A program made the position numbers and the translations under genes. This document shows positions 12,793 to 24,835 of a DNA stretch of 64,000 nucleotides, in pieces. The DNA comes from Acephala macrosclerotiorum (lineage: Eukaryota; Ascomycota; Leotiomycetes; Helotiales; Mollisiaceae), in the NCBI GenBank assembly GCA_014904845.1, contig MU119278.1, forward strand, positions 130,780 through 194,779, given 5' to 3'. How positions within the stretch are numbered: the first letter of the stretch is position 1; each line of letters begins with the position of its first letter. The notes beneath the pieces are model-generated. The model saw nothing but the letters and a program-made list of their open reading frames with translations, did no database searches and was not told the origin of the DNA.

Positions 12793-13732
12793 TCATTTCG
12801 ACTTGACCGCCTTTCTTGGCCGCCCATCATCGCCTCCCTGGTGGCCTCGCTTGTTCTGATTTCGACCTTGGTTTGGACAATCCCTCTTGAAGTGATTGCC
12901 TCCACAACCGTGACACTTCAAGTCTTTCGGTACGGTGGGTTGTCTCTCTTGTCTTCCACTCAAAGAAGTTAGGCCGTTGAGATTGACCTCGTTCTTCCTC
13001 CGCTTCTTCGCGATTTGTTCTGCTTCGACTTTGGCGGCACGCTTCTTGGCATGACGCTCGGCCTTAGCTCTATCTACAGCTTCTTGTCGTGAGGCTCTTA
13101 TCAGCTCACTTGTTGGGTCGTCGGAATCATTTTCTGCTTCGGAAGAGTCGCTATCTTCATCGTCTTCGGAATCTGACTCTTCGGAATCCTCATTATTGGG
13201 ATCTTGTTGTTTCTACAGACCGTTAGCAAAGTCTAGTGATGTAGCTTATGTGACGTACCTCGACCACCTTGTTGAACTTCCCAAAGCTTCTACGTCCAAC
13301 CATAGCCGGCTTCTCCTCTAACTCATCCTCGTCGACGTACTGTATCTTGACCGGTGAAGCATCGAGGTTGGCAAAGCCAGTCTGGACAACTCGTAAAGCC
13401 AACCCAGAAACTTTCTTCTGATCCTCAAAGTTTAAGACCCATCTGGTATCACCAAGTTCAGCAGCTTGTCTCTCCAATGCAGCTTGTTTCTTTGCTTCCT
13501 CGCTCGCCATCGCAGCTTGGGTAGCACTTCGATCTGCCAACGCATCGACATTGACTTTGGAAGGTGTAGAGGAACTCGAGTCTGTCTTGCGGCGCTTGGG
13601 AGATGGCTCGTCGGGTGAGGGAGGTGCTCGAGTGGTCGGGGAGGTATTGGCAGCTCGTTGCATGAACTTCATCGTCAACAGCCGTGAAGACATGATCTTT
13701 GGCGCACTGCCAGGTGTGTTGGCGGCCGCCAT
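12793..13732 (-). CDS. zinc-knuckle (CCHC-type) nuclear protein
   Basis: Two exons on the minus strand, 13,732-13,259 and 13,212-12,793, with a 46-bp intron, give 297 aa. The start is the ATG reading MAAANTPGSAPKIM. The N-terminal third is Ser/Pro-rich with a basic PSPKRRK patch. A middle part reads LGDTRWVLNFEDQKK, followed by a long acidic Glu/Asp/Ser run at the beginning of exon 2 and a Lys/Arg-rich helix. Near the C-terminus is a single knuckle, CHGCGGNHFKRDC (C-x2-C-x3-H-x4-C, one residue shorter than the classic CCHC spacing). The basic and acidic tracts plus the knuckle suggest an RNA-binding or RNA-processing role in the nucleus; no specific partner can be named. It is divergently oriented from the complex I gene, 272 bp away, so the two probably share a promoter. 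Confidence 0.8.
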
Positions 13733-14004
13733 GATGGGTATGATAAGTATGAGGGAACAGATCGATACAAGAAGAAAGATCAATAGAAAGCCCTGCGTCG
13801 TTAATGGTTTCGCCCGCAGAGCGTATTGCTCAGGTGCTGAATCAGACGTTCTGGCGGTTGATCAAAATGTTGCGCAGGAACCTTGCTCACCTTGTTCTTG
13901 AGCGGGCAACCCAAACCTTATTTCCCGACTAGCGTTAGCTTCATATCCGAGCTCGACGACAACCACATCGGCCGCGCCTCAAGCAATTGAATAAGCAAAC
14001 CAAG

Positions 14005-14840
14005 ATGCTGTCGACCGCAAGATCAAGGGCTGTACTACAGCTCCCAAGAAGAGCCCGACCTGCAGTCAGAAGAGCCTACGCTTTTTCCGCGAACGATAAC
14101 AAAGAGATCAACGTTGGCAACACCGGGAAAGAGGTCCCCAATGTCTCCAAGAGCAACGAGCTTCCGATCGAGACGCCACACCGAGATGCACCTTTGCAGG
14201 AGAATGCGGCGGATGCTGAGAAGTTGAGGGTTCAGCAGGCGCCCAATAGAGCTGCTGTGTGGTCACGAAGTCAGAACCCAAGGGCAAAGGCCATGAGTGG
14301 ACCGAGATTCGAGCAGACGATCATGGAGTTACAGGTGAGGCGGAATATTCTCTATGGGGCTGTTTACAGTCTCCTATTCTGTGCGATTGTTATGTTGGAC
14401 AGCTGCTAATACTGTCCTAGCCCGCACCCCAAGCTGCTATTGACTTGATCCACAAGCAGCCAGTACGATGGACACACGAGCGAGTTGTAGCATGCGATGG
14501 TGGCGGAGGACCATTGGGACATCCAAGAATCTTCATCAATACGGACAAGCCCCAGATTTGCATGTGCACATACTGTGGTCTTCCATTTGTGAGTGGACCT
14601 TTTCTATACTGAGGGGCTAAGAATAGCTGGGAAGAGTTGAGACCTTTTACCAGCTTCGAATTTCCCTTCTTTGGTTCACCAAACTCTGAAACATATGCTG
14701 ACTAGTATCAGGCCAACGAGCATCACCGAGCACACCTCGAATCTCTGACAGATACCGCCTATCCCCTTGCTCCTCGAGGAGATGCTGCCGAAATACCCGA
14801 ATCCCAGCGAATCACAAATGAGACTCTGGGACAGCGATAG
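14005..14840 (+). CDS. NDUFS6: mitochondrial NADH:ubiquinone oxidoreductase zinc subunit (NDUFS6 type)
   Basis: Exons 14,005-14,334, 14,421-14,588 and 14,712-14,840 give 208 aa. The N-terminus is Arg/Ala/Ser-rich without acidic residues for about 30 aa, a mitochondrial presequence. The conserved C-terminal half has the zf-CHCC domain of complex I accessory subunit NDUFS6/13-kDa-A: Cys135, His144, Cys159 and Cys162 in the order C-x8-H-x14-C-x2-C, with the signature [14 protein letters not shown]. In the family this zinc protein sits on the matrix-arm side between the N and Q modules and is needed late in complex I assembly. The fungal protein is longer than the animal one because of the N-terminal extension. 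It is divergently paired with the zinc-knuckle gene. The start ATG is the first in frame; no alternative is better. Confidence 0.95.
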
Positions 14841-15570
14841 ATGCTACGACCGTACGCAATCGAGATGAATTGGCTGTACTGTACATATAAAATCTACAAA
14901 TCTTCAAATACTACGGATTAGGACGTGCTGCAAGTTAACTCAAGGGACTCGAAACCCGCCACCCTGTTTTAGCGTATCGTGAATTTCTTCTATGGTAAGG
15001 GTGCATTTCAGTCTTCCTTTGGAGAGCGTTATGATACCTGCCTTCCATGCTCCGTCTTCCCGATGTACGGAATAAGCTGATAATTGTCCTACACTTTCTG
15101 GGGCATCTGAAGAGGCAAATGGACCCGACCTTCGAGCAAGTTTCGTGGAGAATTGTTAAACATCATGTCACGGCACATACTTGGGCTATTATTTTAAAAT
15201 ATTGATCAATACCTGAGTTTGTGGTGCTTTTGGTGTGTCGCTTTTTCGAACATGGCGAGGGTCTTCTGAACCTCATGGCAGATTTTGTAACTCGCTGAGG
15301 TGCAGAACAAAGATGAGTAGATGTAGAAAGTCAAAGAGACCAAAACTTGAATGAAAGCGTCCTGTAAATAAGAGAATTATTCACCCAGAATATGAAATCA
15401 TGGTCATCAGTCGAAAATCGCAAATTGGCCGAGTCCCGGGAGATATCATTGGTCTCATCGCATCCCAGTCCGGCAGTGAAGCTCTGAGCCTCGCCAACTT
15501 GAGCCTCGATCCATCAACATCTCCAACTCTCCCTTTACCACCTCTCTCTCACCCACCAATTCCACCCAAG
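14841..15570. other. intergenic between NDUFS6 and CFIm25 genes
   Basis: About 730 bp holds the 3' region of NDUFS6 and the upstream region of the next gene. An open frame runs in from 15,400 into the CFIm25 coding sequence, but its translation there (Ser/Pro-rich, no conservation with the family) looks like leader sequence rather than protein. Confidence 0.6.
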
Positions 15571-16421
<851 letters not shown>

Positions 16422-16735
16422 GGGAAGAAACATCATGGCATGGAACGGCGTTTACGGAGTGGCATAAAAGCTTGGGTTATCTGGTTCTGATTGTACCTTA
16501 GATGGCGGTTCCTCTTACAGATACCAGGAGGTAGGTCTGCTCTTTAGATACAATCTTGAGAGACGTGTTATGTCTCTAGATAGACTGCAAACACCAAGCA
16601 ATGCATTGCCATCCTATGCCAGCAATAATTCAATGCCGGGTGAAGCTGTAAGCCTCTTTCCCTACCAGTATGTACGCCAGTCCAACTTAACGCAATCCTC
16701 TATCCAGATTCATATCTTCAGAGCTTCATCGCTTG

Positions 16736-17259
16736 TCATATCTTCTCCCCCTGTATTGTAGCAACAATCTTCCTCGAATGTTTATGTGCCCTAAACTCCA
16801 AATACCAAATCCCCTGCCACGTCCCAGTCGCCAACTTCCCATTACTAATCGGAACTGTAACACTCGCCCCAATCAACGCAGACTTGATATGTGCCTGCCA
16901 TCATCATTAGCCCACATCTTTTCAACCATTATACGTCCGCCCAAGCCAGCTCAAATATCCAGAAGCAGGAAAGTAAATCTCACCGGCATATCATCCAACC
17001 CCTCCGCACTATGTCGATAAAGCTCACCCTTCCTATCTTCCGGCGCAATCCTATCCAAAGCATCACTCATATCTTCCCTAACATCCTCATCCCAATTCTC
17101 GTTCAAACTCAACGCACAACTCGTGTGCTGAATGAACAGATTCAGTAACCCAACCTTGTAGTTCTTGATCTCTGGTAATTCCTCCACCACTGTATCTGTA
17201 ATGAGATATGAACCTCTCGATTTCGAAGGTAGGGTGAAGGATTTCTGTGTCCAGGACAT
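16736..17259 (-). CDS. UPF0047/YjbQ family protein
   Basis: Exons 17,259-16,984 and 16,894-16,736 give 144 aa, the usual size of the family. Family features are [19 protein letters not shown] with the acidic [10 protein letters not shown] following, [23 protein letters not shown] and the C-terminal [23 protein letters not shown]. His and Glu residues in these motifs form the conserved pocket. Bacterial YjbQ has been linked to weak thiamine-phosphate-synthase activity; a role in the fungus is not established. An in-frame ATG at 17,478 would add 73 residues including a hydrophobic segment (LIFLLLIAFFPSIFHLLWS), making a membrane-anchored form; I prefer the short start because the conserved part begins right after it. 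It converges with CFIm25 across a 314-bp gap. Confidence 0.9.
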
Positions 17260-18182
17260 GGTTTCGTGTGCGGAGCTGTAAGAGGAGGGGTTGATGTTGG
17301 AGGAGGAAGGATGTGGGAGGTACGTGTATGGTGAAAGCAGGTGCAGGGGAACGGACCAGAGGAGGTGGAAGATAGATGGAAAGAAGGCAATTAGGAGGAG
17401 GAAAATGAGGGCGCAGGTCGTAGTGAGGGAGACTGAGGTCGAACTTCTTGTCGGCGTTGTTTTGACTGGAGGTGGCATTTATTTCGTTAAGGTGGATTGA
17501 GTTGGGTGGGGGTGATGAACGTCATCAGTTGGCCCCGAGATTGGCTGCAGGGATGTTCTATAGCTTTTTCAGACGACGACGGTGATGGCTATGCCTTTAG
17601 AACACTGAAGCTGCCTCGAGACTCCTTAACAAATGCGCTGCTGAAGAGTAATCGCCTGTCGAGGGCTAGGAATGTATATTATCTTACTGTGAAGAGGCTC
17701 ACGATGTCACTAGTCACACGAGGCAAAAAAGGTATGTAAAGTTTAGCATTGTGAGCTATGGAGAAGCAAACGCTGTAGCAAAAGCAAAGCTACTCTCCAG
17801 TACAATCCCCCGAAAGGTATGTCCCTCGAATCCCATAGCCACTTCTGCAAGTAAAGAGATCTATCTAATCGTACACAACAGCGGTCCGCCATCTTAAGCA
17901 ACAAAAGCCGGTCCCTCCCTATGGAACCAACCCCCCAGCCACCAGATATGACCAGGTTTCCCAGAGCAAATGTTGACGAGAAATGAAATGGCTTGTTGCA
18001 TAAGAGCAACAAATCAAGTGCCTCCTCTACGAAACATGCGCTAGGAGAGCAAGCAACCCTCCAGCAACATACCATCCGTATGGTACCCACAATGATTCCC
18101 ATCTCCATCGCAAATTCTTCGCACCTTAGTATTTTAGTCTTACAAAAAGCAACAAGTTGAGATTCTGCACCGATGAGGCAAT
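17260..18182. other. intergenic region
   Basis: About 0.9 kb between the UPF0047 gene, which reads leftward, and the 3' end of the Asn-rich gene. A 121-codon minus-strand frame at 17,743-18,108 is Leu/Cys-rich and unconvincing; it probably falls in the 3' UTR of the Asn-rich gene. Confidence 0.5.
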
Positions 18183-21127
18183 TTACCAGCCGTCTGTCTT
18201 CTTTGAAGACGAACCGCCGTTATTGCCTCCCCATCCACCGTTGTTTCGTCCAGAGTTGCTGGGAGGGCTGCCACCATACGCCATTCTCTCAAACTCACTC
18301 TCAGTCACGGTCTTCCATCCACCGGTATTAGCAGCTCTGGCATAGTCAGCCATAGCTGCAGCTTTCCAGTCGTCTTTTCCTTCCGGCTTCTTATTCTCGA
18401 CCTCGTAGGTGTGATTGGTGGCTGACATGTCTCCCCAGGCAGCTGGCTTGGCCGGTGCGCCCCAACTATCATCTCCGGAGGTGGTGTTGGAACATTGGTT
18501 ATTACCAGAATCTCCACCCCAGGAGTTGTCGTTTGATGAAGAGTTGTTGTTACCAGAACCCCAGGAATCGTTGTTCGATGAGGGGTTGTTATTGCCAGAG
18601 CCCCAGGCATCATTGTTCGACGACGAGCTATTGTTATTGCCAGACCCCCATGAATTATTGTTCGAAGAGGAGCCATTGTTGCTTCCAGAACCCCAGGAGT
18701 CATTGGTTGAGGATTTATTGTTCTTCGACGAATTCTTTTTGCTAGAGTTGCCGGATGAGGCGTTATTGTTACCTCCCGAGCTCGAATTCCATGAAGTATT
18801 GTTGGAAGACGAATTGTTGTTCTTCTCAGAGGAGTTAGTATCATTGCCAGAGCCCCAGGAGTCGTTGTTTGAGGACGAGTTGTTGCCAGCGTCTCCACCC
18901 CAGGAGTTATCATTAGATGACGCATTGTTATTGTCTGCACCAGCACCCCAGGAATTGTCATTCGGCGATATATCATTGTTTCCCGAATCACCACCCCAGG
19001 AATTGTCGTTCGACGTAGTATTGTTGGAGTTGTCGTTCGACGAGCTCTCATTAGCGTTGCCAGAATCTCCACCCCACGAGTTATTGTTAGCAGAGCTAGA
19101 TGAATCTTGGTTGCCCCATCCGGAGTTTCCGGAATCATCTTGGGCCGAGGATTGGCCGTTGTTGGCATTGTCATTATTGCCCCAAACCTGGCCACCAGCA
19201 TTGGACGAGGATTGGCCATTGTTATCTCCCCAGCCTCCGTTGTTGGTAGAGCTCGAAATATCCTGTGCACCGCCCCAGACGCCTCCACCAGTGTTGCTAT
19301 CATCGTTCCAAGCTCCCGGCATGGTGTTATTAGAAGCATTGTTGTTTGGAGACTGGACGCTGTTGCTTTGGCTAGGTGGGGAGTTGCGTGGTCTGCCTGA
19401 GTTGCTTTGAACCGGAGAGTTCTTGTTTTGCGCTGGAGAATTATTCTGGTTCTGGCTCGGGCGCGGAGAGCTATGGTGACCCTGGCTATTGCCTTGGCTT
19501 TGACCCTGCCAGACGTTCTGAGCTGGGCCTCCTGGGTGGTTGCTGTGGGCGGGTGAGTTAGGTGTTGGGCCCCAATTTTGCTGTCCGCCCGGCATAGAAG
19601 GAGGTCCACCGTACATGCGTCTGTTGTTCATTTGAAAGGAGTTCTGGGGGCCATTGAAGAAAGGGGCAGGACCTCCGAAGGCTGACGCAGCAAAAGAGCC
19701 AACAGGCATCTGTTGGGTGGGAACGATTGAGGCATAGGGATTGCCGTAGACTGGACCATGATAGACGCGAACAACACCGGTATTCATGTCAACGAATGCG
19801 TTAGGTCGTGGATCAGATTCACACTCAATAACATCCTCTCGGAGCATAACAGTAGCCCGAGAAGGTTGGAGTGTTCTACCCATACCTGGAAAGCTGTGGT
19901 AGTTGTACAAACCGCTTCTGATTCTCTGGATTTCCTGGAAAGACGGGCGATTGATACCACGGTTCAGGATGGAGTGGTCTGGCTGTCGATTTTGTTGCGC
20001 AATGTTGAAGTTGGACTGGTTGCCTCGGGTTTGCTGCTGACCGTTGGAGTTGGACAGGTTGCTTCGAGTTTGTTGCGGACCGTTGGACTGATTGCCTTGA
20101 CTTTGTCGCGGACTGTTCGAATTTGACTGGCCGTTATATCCTTTATTGTTACGACCTCGGCTCTGCTGCTGGCCTTGGTTGTTGCGATCGCCGTTATTCG
20201 AGTTCGAATTGTTGTTCTGGCCACAGCCGTTCGAATTTGCAGCGCGTCCACAACCACCGTTATTCAGGTTCGAATTTGCAATCTTGTGACCACAGTCGTT
20301 CGAATTTTGATTCTGTCCACAGCTTTGCGAGCGTTGGCCGCCGTTACTGTGACCGCCGCAATTCGAATTTGAGTTCGTATTGTTATGGCCGAAGCTGTTC
20401 GAGTTTTGGTTCTGCGCCTGTTGACTCTGGTTGTTTTTCTTCCTAAAAGAAACTCGCGAGTCAGCCTCGTCTTAGCCGATTTTTTAGCTCAAGACTTCCT
20501 CTCATCACACTCCGGGTGTGATGATAGCTTTGCTTGCAAGCTTTGCTCTTTCAAAAGATGGAGTGGAAAAGGAAAGACTGGTCTCTTAACTCACTTAGGG
20601 TTCTCGTTACTGTTCTCCTCTTTTTGTTTCGCAATCGCATCGAGTCTCCCCCAGTTGATTTTGTTAAAATCGTGCATGGGATCTCTACCGTGGCTTCTGG
20701 CATCCATACAACGAGGGCAGTTACAATTCAGTTTGCCGTCGTCGCTGTTGAAGTACTTCACTGTGCCTTCTTGAGAATGTCGTCGGCCTTTTTTCATCGA
20801 TGATTTCTTCTCGTCATCGTCTTTAACATCCTTTGGGAATTCAACCCGCTTTTCCTTCGAGGCCTTCATCATCTCTAGAACTTCCTTAATAGCGAATGTC
20901 TCCTCCGGTGTCAATGATACTACTGAAGATGTATCAGCGGACGTATCGTCATCGGATTCGTCAATCTCTGATTCGGAAGTCTCCACTGTCACCGAAATCT
21001 TCTGCTGTCTGACCAACAGTCTGGTGGGACGAGGAGATGGGGATCGACGAGAGTATGCTTTCAATGCTGCATACTTCTTTGAGTATTGCGGCGCGATACT
21101 ACTGACAAACCAATTCCCGAGTGTCAT
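18183..21127 (-). CDS. Asn/Ser/Gly/Trp-repeat low-complexity protein
   Basis: Exons 21,127-20,595 and 20,442-18,183 give 930 aa. Three regions are visible. Residues 1-177 are ordered, with MTLGNWFVSS, a Ser/Asp/Glu-rich stretch, and a small Cys motif NCNCPRCMDARSHG (Cys135, 137, 140) followed by NKINWGRLDAIAKQKEE. The middle is Gln/Asn-rich, then Asn/Ser/Gly-rich with a Trp at regular intervals, the unit approximating NNNSSSNNDSWGSG and recurring many times. The last 60 residues are again ordered (ADYARAANTGGWKTVTESEFERMAYGG). The composition is that of prion-like proteins that form condensates or RNA granules, and the regularly spaced Trp suggests aromatic sticker behaviour; both are inferences. 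I do not recognise the family. The intron joins two open frames without any stop and has a standard GTGAGT donor. Confidence 0.8.
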
Positions 21128-24100
21128 TGTGGTTACAGTCTGTATCAATAATTCTCTCAGATGAATATTATGCCATGCGTCTGTGAGCTTAGTGGACTGG
21201 CGCCAAAGACCAGAGAGGTATAATCAAAGTGTGAACTTCTGAGGAAGCGATCTGGAGGGTACTGAGACCAGAACTTCTGTGTTTCAAGCACGTCCTGCTC
21301 GAGTACTCACTTGGTGTTCTCGGGGGTACTCGTACTTGTGGAAGTGTTTTGCTACTCGTCAAGCTCAATATGCTCTTCAATAGTATTCGATCCTTGAGAG
21401 CGTTAGTGAAACTTTATGCAAGATTACAAGAAAAACATAGGTTGCCACCTACTGAGTACAGTGAACTAGCGGATCTTTAATGAGAAATATTACAAGTACT
21501 CTCCGCCAAAGGTCGAATCACTTTTGGGGTGGCCGAGTGTTCAGGTCGTGGTCGTGGTCGTTCTCGTGATAAGTGCGACTTTAGACGTGTCTTGGGGGGG
21601 CTCGAAAGTCAAGGTTTGTTCTGTGCGTGGTCAATCCATGAAGCCTGAAGGGAGAAGAGGCAAGGCTACCTATCAAGTAATGACTCCTTTGTGGTGAAAA
21701 GTGAAGATCTACTCCGGGAAAGCCGCGAGTCAATGGCGACCTACCTATTGAGTCAGAACAAGGCTTGCAACACGCACGACGGCAACAGCCACCTACCAGA
21801 TCGCTGGGAGCGGCAAGGAAGTATCTTTTATCAAGCTCTATTGTGGTTCAGAACTGCGCCAAGTTCGAGGACGTCCAACGTGTGACGTGATGCTGCGAGT
21901 CCGCCACAAGACGCAGAAGTCTCCAGCAAACTCGCAGTGAACTGCCACCTACGGGGACGTGTTAGACGTATCCACGACAGATTATGAGCGAGAAAGAGGC
22001 TTACCAGGCAGTATTCTGGGAGTTTATCACGTATGGTATGGTATGTGTTGAAGTGTTCGTAGTTGATGGTGGAGAGGTGTTGTGGGGTGAAAGCTTCGAG
22101 AGGAGGTGGCTCTGGAAGTTAGTTTAGGAAATCGCACTAGCGAGGGTGTCAACGCATCGAGGCAACGAGGCACCGACTATATCAAGACAGCGCCGAATTG
22201 GGATGCACGGAGTCATTTACAATCGTGACAGGCTCCTCTAGATGCGATGAACTCTCTGGATTCGATGCCAGGGACGCTTTTCGACAGAGGGTGGCTGGTC
22301 CAAGGTGCCGTAGACCTCCTGGCTCGACTACCTGCTTCGTTCGAATGCAGCTGTACTGACCGCAGCTTATGATTTCCTCTTCCCCACTTGCGGACTCGAC
22401 TAGAACCCTGGTATTCTTTTCATGTCCTGAGCCATCTTGGATACTTCGTTCTACAATCTTGTCTCTTCAGGGGCTGTGCTTTTAGCATGCGTTAAGGACA
22501 TCGAGGAAAAGAAGCCCTGGCACAACATGGCTCATGGCATTCACGCTTTAACAAGGTCTATTTACCAGCAATCACTAACGGCACAGGATGCTCTGCGCAA
22601 GGTCTTTGTCTAGTTGGCCTTGAAGGCTCAATCTAGTGAGGCGGGTGTAGCCACCACTATATGATCTCACTCTCTTGCGTCTAGGCACACAGCAGTCCAG
22701 AGTTGCTCAGAAGTATCTATTTACGTGCATCTTACTCCCCATAACGATCCTAAGAAAGAATGAGGAGGTTATCTATAATTTAACTCTATGGCATGCACGG
22801 TTTTTCGAGGGTCATTAGGGACCAGCTTCACTTGCTGAACTTTTCTCATAGAATTCACAAACATGGTCTCCGCAATCCACGACGGGAAGGCACATGGAAC
22901 AACAAATGACCACAGAATTAGTCCTACAAACAAGGAGCATGTACCAATATACAGTTGGTCTGTCCAGTCAAACAGAACCTCACCACCCGTCAGATACCCC
23001 CTGTTCCAATGCTGTGGGTGAATGTATTTTCTACTTCAATTTTATATGAAATCTGCCATCTCAATAGTTAAGTTTTCTAATACAATGAAGAGAGGGATAC
23101 TAACGACAATAGCAGACTTCCCTTATTACCTAAGGCGCCTCACCAGACAGCTACCCCAAAGGCTTCCAAATGCAAACAACATATCCGCGAAGTTCCAAAG
23201 CCAACACAAGATGTGAATTTCGCAAACACCTCCAAATCTGTAAATCTCTTCGAGACGTGCTCCTCGGGTGCGAAATGACCGACACAAGTTACAATTCCAT
23301 TCATTGTCCTAGAATTGGAGGTACATTAAAGAAAACTTGGAACAAGACTTCAATCATCAGTTAATAGACACTTAGGTAGATCCCAGATCTCTCGGCAGCC
23401 ATCATCTGGATACGTTCAAGAAATGGTGAAAGCCCTAAGCTATTTGGTACTTTGGTGAGTCGCTTTTTTGGCACACCCCCAGGCATGCAAAGGATAGACG
23501 GATGTCCTCGATAACGAATTAGTCTCTAGACTGAAATGAAGGGGTATCTAGCAATGTTATGATCTAGAGGGTGCCTTGCAATGAGGAATGGGCAAGTAGA
23601 GTTGACTGATCATTGATCATTCGAAGGTAGAGGAAGAAGCTTCGAGGTAGGGAGCACGACAGCGTAGACACACTAACTTCTCTCAATAGAATACAAACAA
23701 CCTGATACGTTAAACTAGTGGGCATATACTGGCAAGTCAACTAGTTGGGATACAATATCAGCGCTCCTCCGAGGCTCGGATCTCAACGAATTTCAAGTCC
23801 TAATATCCTCCGTTCCTCACCACCCACCACTTTCAACAGAAGACTTATTACAAACCCCGAAAGGTTGGAACGTACGTGCAGCGAACTCCATGGTCAATTT
23901 TCAGTGTTTGTGTCATCTTACATTGAAGTGTTTGGGAAGCTCCCTCTGCCCTCTACTTTCAACAAACGCACTAATTCGCAGGTTACAATGATAAACTAGC
24001 AGAAGAAGGCTTAGAATAATGTTACATACTACATCTTATAAAGTTAGATTTCGAAATCCTAGGATCGAAAGCCGTCTCGGAAGAAGTATCATCGAAACGA

Positions 24101-24835
24101 ATAGCCGGCCTTGTGCCCGTCTCGCTGGAGGTCGATACGGCAGTGGATTGGTCAAGATATGGAGCAAGTGGTATTCTAGGAGGTTAGCAAAGGTTCGGAG
24201 AGAAGCCTAGATCTGCCTATAACTACGAAAAGGCATCGGACAGAAACAGAATTTAGCACAAGAGTGTCGGAGCATTGGGTTGAACGAAGTAGACCTGAAT
24301 ACTTGGACTTCGAGAGTCAGGCATGTTGGAAACGGTACTGATATCTCACACATAATTATCTTTGATATTACCACATCTCGAATACTATCGTATCGCATCT
24401 TGGCCAACTTAGAGTTTTGCCTACAATTTGATTCTACGGAAACTGAGCAAGCTGGCTAGAAGTGGCATCCATGTTTGATTTCCTACTCTCCACATTTTTG
24501 CGCCTTCCTCATCCCCCCTCACCTACAAACGCTTGTGCTTCGACGATCACCTCGCAGTAGGGCCGTACATCATGTTCACGATTGCTGTGACGTTCTTCGC
24601 TAACTCGCCTTTTGAAATCGGCAATCACTATACAGTCATAAGCATCCTTCTCTCCCAGACGACCCAAGCAGCGACCAAATCAAGAACTTGCAGATTCCGG
24701 AGTCCCAAGTTCAGGACAGCGGACAAAAGCTACTCTGACTTATTCAATTCCTACACCTACAACTTCCCATTCTCCCTCCAAAATTCCATCACTCGTCTCC
24801 AGCCCCGAAGGAAGACAGAATAAGAACCAACTCAC
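21128..24835. other. gene-poor stretch, 3.7 kb
   Basis: Balanced base composition, no open frame with recognisable domains, and no intron-spanning coding pattern that I could follow on either strand. Near 21,200-22,100 the text repeats phrases about tracts of GTCGTGG and CTACTCG without a clean repeat unit. It looks like decayed DNA next to the tyrosinase relic. Confidence 0.5.

Noticed and set aside
12532..12972. 146-codon + frame opposite the zinc-knuckle gene
   Set aside because: It is antisense to exon 2 of a gene with a clear motif and intact splicing.
15400..15570. Upstream in-frame ATG extending CFIm25 by 57 residues
   Set aside because: The extension is Ser/Pro-rich and has no counterpart in the family, whose homology begins after the ATG at 15,571.
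18500..19150. Regular repeats that might suggest a CRISPR or minisatellite array
   Set aside because: Units are imperfect, in frame, and encode the Asn/Ser/Trp repeat; the genome is eukaryotic.
18305..19609. Long open frames overlapping the Asn-rich gene (434 codons on -, 331 on + at 18,415-19,410)
   Set aside because: They are shadows of the repetitive coding sequence; their translations are Thr/Met- or Glu/Leu-biased repeats with no motif, and the spliced Asn-rich frame has ordered ends.
21128..24835. Search for missing melanin genes (scytalone dehydratase, Ygh1-type hydrolase) in the gene-poor stretches
   Set aside because: No motif of either family was seen here or in the other gaps; they are probably elsewhere in the genome.
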